Positions 57,960 to 64,000 of a stretch of DNA of 64,000 nucleotides are shown here, piece after piece; the first letter of the stretch is position 1, and each line of letters opens with the position of its first letter. Made by a program: the position numbers and the translations under genes. The stretch is from the NCBI GenBank assembly GCA_935421135.1, contig OW285189.1:9755072-9819071 (forward strand), written 5' to 3'. The notes under the pieces are model-generated. The model searched no databases. It was not told the DNA's origin and saw only the letters and a list, made by a program, of their open reading frames with translations. The stretch is from Bugulina stolonifera (taxonomy: Eukaryota; Bryozoa; Gymnolaemata; Cheilostomatida; Bugulidae).

Positions 57960-58560
57960 AAAAAAATGGTTGGTGATGGTAAAGTGCCTGTTCACGAAAA
58001 GATTTGCAGACGAATGGTTACCACCGATTTCATCAAGTTCTACAAGCTCAAAAAAGACATATATGACCAGTCTGAGCTGAATGAGAGAGCTGGCGGAGAA
58101 GAAAGTGAGAGCTTCCAAAAACATCATGAAAACAAGATAGACACCAGAAATGAACGAGCAGCTGATAAGGAAACTTCTGGCATTGAGCACCTTAGTGTTG
58201 AATTTGGTCTTCAAAATGTATTTAATCTACCTAAATCATAAAAGAAAGTTGAATGTGTACAACTTCACAACTTTGGTGCAAAATAATAACACACCATATT
58301 GCTCTGTTTGGTCAGAGACCATGTCTGGGAGAGCTGTTATTATACTGCAAGTGCATTGATTGAAATACTCAAACTCGTTATTCAAGATAATCTACAAACA
58401 AAACATGTTACCCTGTGGTCAGACAGCTGTGTCCCACAAAACAGAAACAGTTGCATGTGGTATGCTTTGATGAAGTTTTTGGAGTCTGCTGCAGTTCTTA
58501 GTACCACCCTTGGTGACTTTGTAAAAGAGTCAACTCACATGCTATAAAGATGTAAGCCTT
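57960..58560 (+). pseudogene. Second, decayed YSDTCGGQNRN-family copy
   Basis: Several short frames read in order: an acidic/basic lead-in (TTDFIKFYKLKKDIY), a KLNVYNFTTLV block, PYCSVWSETMSGR, and SALIEILKLVIQDN followed by VTLWSDSCVPQNRNSCMWYA. The blocks correspond one to one with those of the copy at 48.2-49.95 kb (KLN.NLTLYEL, CYCWTEAEANRG, LYSDTCGGQNRN). At least two frameshifts and several stops are present. This shows that the family is repetitive in this genome and at least two lineages have inserted here. Confidence 0.6.
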
Positions 58561-58764
58561 CACTTTTTGACAGACTCCAAGATAGTGCTAGGTCATTTTT
58601 CAAATGAATCAAGACGGTTCCACATTTTTGCGGCTAACAGGGTGCAGAACATTTTAGATCTTTCAATTCCTACTGATTGGAGTTATGTTCTCTCTGCTCA
58701 AAACCCTGCTGATTATGCTTCCCGTGGTATGCCTGCCAAGGATTTGCAAGAAAGTAACTGGTAA
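58561..58764 (+). pseudogene. BEL/Pao polyprotein fragment, RNase H-like part
   Basis: The frame TDSKIVLGHFSNESRRFHIF, then ANRVQNI, then NPADYASRGM is characteristic of the RNase H-like segment of BEL/Pao retrotransposon polyproteins (consensus WxDSxxVLxxI...RFxxFVANRVxxI...NPADxxSRG). It ends at a stop at 58762-58764. Confidence 0.8.
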
Positions 58765-58880
58765 ATAGTGGTCCTCAGTTTCTTAGTAGTTGCCCTATGA
58801 TATCTCCAGTGCAACCTATACTATCCCCATGAGATGAAAATGGCCCAAAAGTCAAGACATGCCTTTTAACAAGTCAGGCT

Positions 58881-59294
58881 GTGCAGACACAAAACAACCC
58901 ATACATTGCAATATCAGAAAAATTCTACAGCTGGAGTAGATTAGTAGATGCAATTGCAGTGTTGAGGACAGCTGCCAGGTCTAAGCATAAGTTGAAAAAA
59001 AGAAAGTTCAGTTCAGTGCAACCAAACAATATTTACAAGATTGCCCAACAGGAAGTTTATCATAATATGGAATTAGAAGCACTAAGGAAAAATTGCATGT
59101 TGCAAAAATCCAGTTCAGTAAAGGTTTTGAATGTCTTTTTTGACGATGTTGGCTTGTTTCGTGTAGGTGGGAGACTAGCCAGCGTGAATTGCGTTCAGTT
59201 TGATATCAAACACCCAGTTGTGCTACCTGAGGCCTCCTACATATCCAGTTACATTGTGAGATTTATTCATGAATGCAATCACACCAGGGTATAA
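58881..59294 (+). pseudogene. BEL/Pao polyprotein fragment, integrase zinc-binding region
   Basis: In a different frame from the preceding BEL/Pao fragment, this stretch contains DDVGLFRVGGRLASVNC, then KHPVVLPEASYISSYIVR and FIHECNHTRV. RVGGRL...HPVxLPxxxxxxxLIxxxHxxxxH is the N-terminal zinc-binding part of BEL/Pao integrase. The frame stops at 59294. The two parts are consecutive in the polyprotein, so this is one element broken by a frameshift at about 58765-58880. The integrase core is missing. Confidence 0.8.
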
Positions 59295-59725
59295 GTCTAA
59301 CGATAGTATATGTTGTTATTCTGTTAATTGGACGTAGATGTGATGAATGCCAAGTTTGGGTTAATTGCAAATCCATGTTACAATCCATATTAATATAGCT
59401 GTTTTTCAAACCAGTTTGTTCCAGTTCCATGCTAACTAATTTTGTTCAAAATTATGCACTTACATCATTCGGTATCCTATCTTTATTCTCATTAATTAAA
59501 CTCTATATTATTAGTAGTAAAATAGAGGTAACTTGACCTGATATGAAGTGTGGGGATTACTCTGAACGTCTTGACAAGACTAGTTTATTCTTGTATACGG
59601 ACGTGTGGGTAGTTCTCTGAACCTTCTGTGGTTCTTGTGGTTGCGGAGACATGATAAGCATGGCATGCTCCCTGCTTGGTCTTCGAACCCACAAGGTTGC
59701 CTCTATTTGTAGTTTCATATCTGAT

Positions 59726-60283
59726 ATGTCTGGTAGAAGGCCAACAGATCCAGTTGCCTTACGTGAGTGACGGAAGTGCCACAGAACTAAGAAAATTACC
59801 TCAATAATTCAAATTAACGATCAATTAACTAAACAACTCGATACCAGTAACAATTTGGTTAAACAGTTACAATTAGAATTGGCCAAGATCAAAGGTCAAG
59901 TATCGAATCTAGAGGTAGAAGTTAACAAATTGAAAGATGCACCAGTAATTGGGAGACGAAATGCAAATAAGATAGAGTTGCCAGTTAGACGTGTTAATCC
60001 ACGTTACCCGGATGTACCAGCACATTTAGGACCAAGAAGGGCAGCCGAGGCTGAGCAGAGGCCTTACGAGCAAGAAGTTCCGTTGTTGACCCAATGGGTG
60101 GCAGAAACTAATACTAGATTTGATAGTCCTGCTTCTCGTTGGTTTTCTTACCAACCAGTATACCCCGAGTTGCCTAATCCAGCCCATTTATGGAGTCATT
60201 TGATTGATTTTATTAACTATAGTACAAGGCCTAACCCCAACTTGGGGAGAGAGTTTGCAAGGGGCAGATATAGACTCGTCTAA
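59726..60283 (+). pseudogene. Unidentified coiled-coil ORF with one premature stop
   Basis: The same frame is open from an ATG at 59726 to a stop at 60281-60283, apart from a TGA at 59768-59770. Codons 20-75 are a strong coiled coil (QLTKQLDTSNN, VKQLQLELAKIKGQVSNLEV). This is followed by a basic/proline segment (RRVNPRYPDVPAHLGPRRA) and an aromatic C-terminal part (WVAETNTRFDSPASRWFSYQ, then YPELPNPAHLWSHLIDFI). The layout, coiled coil then a compact aromatic region, is like a Gag or LINE ORF1 protein, but I do not recognise the family. The neighbouring BEL/Pao remnant makes a retroelement origin plausible. Confidence 0.4.
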
Positions 60284-60739
60284 TATTTACATTATTTGCA
60301 GTAAATATGTATGCATGCATTATTTAATATTATGTGCATTTATTGACACTTCTTTTAAGATTTTATGTAAGGTCACTATGATTTTCTGTAATTTTAATGA
60401 TACATCAGTGATAGATGTAATTAAGTGTGAGCTGTCAAACTTCAATTTGGTTCCATGCAATTGTACTTGTTCAATTTGAATTCCTATTTCTGGATTGCCA
60501 GATATTGGTATATTTCCCTTAATTCCTTGACACTGTATATTTTAATGATTTGGAGTTACCCATCCATTTTTATCAGGAGAACGTAATTCTTAAGTTAATG
60601 ATTCACCTCTTACAGTTACACACTTCGTTGGTGATATCCAAACCTGATTGAGTTATTGTTCTTTGTTAAAATTAGAGGCTTTGATAAAGTATCGAATTAT
60701 ACAAATTACTTGATCACTTTAAATCTTCCCTCATTTCAG

Positions 60740-61385
60740 GAGAGTGGCCGATTTGGAAGAAGAGATTACTAATGAGGTGAGTGCGTTTTATCTGATTATA
60801 TGGTATAGTGTCTCACTGCTGAGCTATACACATCTTGTATACCAAACATCAAAAACATAAACTAGTCAGTTTCCTAACTATCTTGATCGATCCTGACTGG
60901 TCGGTCACGTTTATTCGTGGCCTCGTAGCTCCAAATATTTATTTCCTCTAAAATTGTCTATGTAAAGAATATTGCTGGCAGAATTGATGAATCAAATTTT
61001 ATGGAAAAATATAAAACATAGTTTTTCCTCCTGTCTAACTCTAGAATATCTCTTTGCAGAGGACTGCTTGAGAAAAGAAGATGGATGATTTAAAAATGAA
61101 AATAAATGTGAGCTTTCTGATAAACTTTGTATATCTAATGTAGACCAGTCCATGCCAATGTCCCAACCCTTGCAGAACTGCTCGCATGAAAACATCAGCA
61201 TACTTGGCTCGACAAGACCGACTTACAAATCAGAGAACATAACATATTTTAGTTGTTATTTTAAGCAACAAGAAGAATTCAGGCGTAGAGAAAGGTGATC
61301 AGACAGAGAATGAGGCAGCTAGAATGGATAATGCAGTACAGACCGATGACATGGTAGTGATGATGCCACTTCTAGATGTAACTAG
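60740..61385 (+). other. Two exon-like segments of an unidentified plus-strand transcript
   Basis: Segment 60740-60776 is flanked by TTTCAG and GTGAGTG and encodes RVADLEEEITNE in one phase, a coiled-coil-like peptide. Segment 61266-61385 is flanked by TTTTAAG and GTAAGG, is open for 39 codons, and reads NKKNSGVEKGDQTENEAARM then VVMMPLLDVT. The two do not join in the phase that gives the coiled coil, so they may be chance, alternative, or parts of a decayed gene. Confidence 0.25.
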
Positions 61386-62985
61386 GTAAGGAGAGCAAGG
61401 CTTCGGAATTGAGACAAACGCAGAATCAATGCTTGTGTGCAGCAGACAAATGCTCCCAAAGGTGCAGTGATGGAGGATGTAAAGGCTGATATGTTTTTGT
61501 CTGCTAATGTGAATGATGGGAAGCTAAACCAAGGTGCTGCAGGACCACAGAAGATTATCTTTGTTCAATACAGTTTACGCCATATGTACATCTAAGTATT
61601 CCAACCCAAAAGGTTCTACATGTATCTACATGTACAATGTACATAGTGCTGCTGTATATGCAAATATAGCTTGGTTGCTTAATTGAGATACATGTAGACT
61701 GCCTTTGTTTCAGATCAATTTGCAGAGCTGAGTCCAAGTCACAGAATTGAATTGCCTTATACATTAATGTGACTTAACTTGGACACATGAATGAATTAAT
61801 TTTTTATTTTTAGTGACAAATTTGAAAGGTTCATATAAAATTACTTTATAAATTGTATTTAGTTTTATTTGTGGCATGGATAGTTTAAAGATACATGGTA
61901 TTGAGTTACTATCCCCAGTAAAGACATGCATGATTTGAACAATAACTCATTAGCATTTTACAATAGAAAATTATCAATCTGTGTACATTTATAAATATAA
62001 TTTGTGTACTATGGTTGAAAGATCAGACATACATTGCATATTATGTGTAACTGTGCATCAATGTGAACAATACTGTCATGTGCTTATAATTTATATTACA
62101 CATGTAGGAGAAGAAGCAGAATTAAAGCTCTATTTTGCGTTGAGAAAGGAGAAAAGGCGTTGACAGGATTTTTCTTATGGTAAAAGTTATATATATTTAG
62201 AATACTAGCTAATAATGTATTCTACAACACTGCGAATAAAACATGCTATTGTTTCCTAACCGTATTGTCCCATAGTGCACCAGCAAATATAAACATTGAG
62301 TGTAGGCCTAAATTACCATGATTGTGCAACTCTAATAAATAATATGATCAAATTTACCTGCCTGTAAATGATCATTATTCATAATGACTTACAGGCTAGC
62401 ATGTTTACCAGGATGTGTACATTTTATATTTTTGTAACTCAACATTAGTTAAAAACATCCTGTTTTCATGTATTTACTTTATGATTAATCTACTATGTAA
62501 TATAATTTATATTATTAGTCACTACTAGAATTCTTGCCCACATATGCTTAATCATTAGCCCACACAACTATGAATGAGATCAGCTCCTAACTTCCTATTA
62601 CCAAACAACTCTGGTATTATATAAGCTATAGCAGAAAGGAGTCCAAATTAGTTAGCAGACAGAGTATTGTCAATTGCCACAATTAGCCTACTGTTAGATG
62701 AAATAGTTAAAGGACAATTATAAATTTATTGGAACTGAGAATATACCCAAAGAAGTAATTATCTACCATTATTCAAATACCAACTTTTACTTGTATGTAT
62801 GTTGTCATTCGGTCAACATTGTGGAAATATAATTTACAATGTGGGCACCTCTTGGCAGATTATAAAGTTATTATGTTTTTCTAGTTCCAAGTTACAAGCA
62901 CTTATCAATTATATTACTATATTTGTATTTCAACAAATAGTTGCTTACTAGTAGGTTTATGACTGCTAATGATTAGCTGAACTAC
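61386..62985. other. Mostly no recognisable gene
   Basis: An open stretch at about 61446-61592 on the plus strand (TNAPKGAVMEDVKADMF... ending in TAA) follows GTGCAGCAG and could be a terminal exon. It has no recognised family. The rest is AT-rich without coding or RNA signatures. Confidence 0.3.
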
Positions 62986-62989
62986 ATTG

Positions 62990-63535
62990 GTCTATACATT
63001 AACAGGCAGTGCAGAGAGATTGTTGGGATGTTATAAGCTCTCACAGAGCTTCAGCGTCCAGCTAGAAGACAACAAATCTCCGCGTGATGTCCTCCGGCGC
63101 GATCTGATGGCGCTGAAGATTGCCTGTTCTTACACAGACCTATTCAGTGGCTATCTTATTTGGAACTCCACTCCATTCAATTACAAGCCACTTGGCCGAG
63201 ACATACATGCATAGGATAACATCCTTGAGAACACTAGTAGCAGAGGCAGCTGAATGCATGTTCGGCGACCTGCAGTAAGAGGTAGAGAGGATGGAGATAG
63301 AGCAGAAGGAGGTGGAGCAGAGGGTGATAGAGCAGGAGGCTGAAAATACTCTGTTAGAGACGAAGACTGAAGTGATGGAGTTGAGAGAGGAGACTCGGAG
63401 ATTCACCTCAAAAGTGGTAGTGATAAACAAAGATGGTAAGCCAATGACTATAAATTGGAACTGGAATCCTTCCCAGGAAAGTTTTTCCGAGCTTGGAATC
63501 CTCTCCCAGGAGCAAATCCTATTCAATTCATTATA
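62990..63535 (+). pseudogene. Unidentified broken coding sequence with coiled coil
   Basis: The first frame (to a stop at 63212-63214) reads QSFSVQLEDNKSPRDVLRRD then LMALKIACSYTDLFSGYLIW, a well-formed amphipathic sequence. The second frame overlaps from about 63205 and continues SLRTLVAEAAECMFGDLQ, a TAA at 63274-63276, then a Glu-rich coiled coil (EIEQKEVEQRVIEQEAENTL). It ends with KVVVINKDGKPMTINWNWNP and LSQEQILFN before a TAA. It looks like one protein interrupted by one frameshift and one stop. Local base composition is less AT-rich than the surroundings. No family was recognised; an old retroelement ORF or a host pseudogene are both possible. Confidence 0.4.
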
Positions 63536-64000
63536 AGAACAGCGGCAAATGTAAGTAATTTTTTACAGAAAATATAAAAAACCATCAGACAAACTTATAG
63601 ACGATCAACTAGATTACAACCATACTTGCCAAGGAGCAGGAGCAAAAAGCATGGACTTTTTGACTCAAAATCCCCAGAAAAGCACCAGAATTCCTTGACA
63701 TAGTTTGGGAGTGCATTATTTGAAGGACACCTATCACTGAAAAGTATCAAATTATCAATTTTTGTGTTATTTAGTGGCTTGTAAGATATTTTCTTCAATG
63801 TAAATGACTTTGGGTTTAGGTTGTATCTTGTGTTTTATGAGGTTTGGCAACATTTTTTTTCACCATACATAAAAAATCATGACAGCTGGAAAATTAGTAG
63901 GGACAGGCACAAAACCAGCGGGTGTCCTGATAAAATCTGGACACTTGGCAAGTATGATTACAACTTAAAAGTGGTGAGGCATTACCTCATCCCAGCATAC
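63536..64000. other. No recognisable gene
   Basis: No coding, RNA or repeat signature recognised. Confidence 0.4.

Overview
The window is nuclear DNA from a metazoan, most likely a marine invertebrate. The evidence is low GC, long intron-rich genes with canonical GT-AG splice sites, a duplicated (tandem-domain) animal-type phosphofructokinase, a supervillin-like gene, and metazoan mobile elements (CR1/L2-, RTE- and R2-like LINEs, Ty3/gypsy, BEL/Pao, KDZ, hAT). A sponge or other early-branching animal is a guess from general style only. There are no operons, ribosome binding sites or CRISPR arrays. Both host genes were rebuilt exon by exon by following splice signals and reading phase.

Left third (1-22.9 kb, minus strand): one large gene. 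Starting from an ATG at 22883 preceded by an in-frame stop, 23 exons join in perfect phase down to position 767 and encode about 1257 residues without a stop. The last exon still has a good splice donor, so the gene runs off the left edge. The product is rich in Ser, Thr, Arg and Lys and looks disordered. It carries an ERIARYK-type segment followed by a GYVSKYRR segment, and a 44-residue tandem repeat built around an (I/L)PxYMR motif. These resemble the N-terminal half of supervillin, the actin- and myosin-II-binding membrane scaffold. The gelsolin repeats and villin headpiece would lie to the left, outside the window.

Middle (22.9-33.8 kb): AT-rich intergenic DNA holding a decayed CR1/L2-like LINE and an 865-bp non-autonomous hAT transposon with clear terminal inverted repeats and an 8-bp target-site duplication.

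33.8-42.6 kb, plus strand: a complete 6-phosphofructokinase gene of 20 coding exons and 806 residues. It has a catalytic N-half and a regulatory C-half. Several introns contain minisatellites. The most striking is a 22-bp array of about 26 copies whose unit contains the 3' splice site and the first bases of exon 15.

Right third (42.6-64 kb): a graveyard of mobile elements. In order these are minus-strand coding remnants, an RTE-type LINE fragment fused to a piece of KDZ element and tandemly triplicated, a KDZ transposase remnant, a zinc-knuckle remnant, a nearly intact ORF family with a YSDTCGGQNRN motif (a second, more decayed relative lies at about 58 kb), a candidate LTR, a gypsy integrase end, an R2-like LINE fragment, a BEL/Pao fragment, and two unidentified coiled-coil coding remnants. 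The two host genes are divergently oriented and about 11 kb apart; nothing suggests that they are functionally linked.
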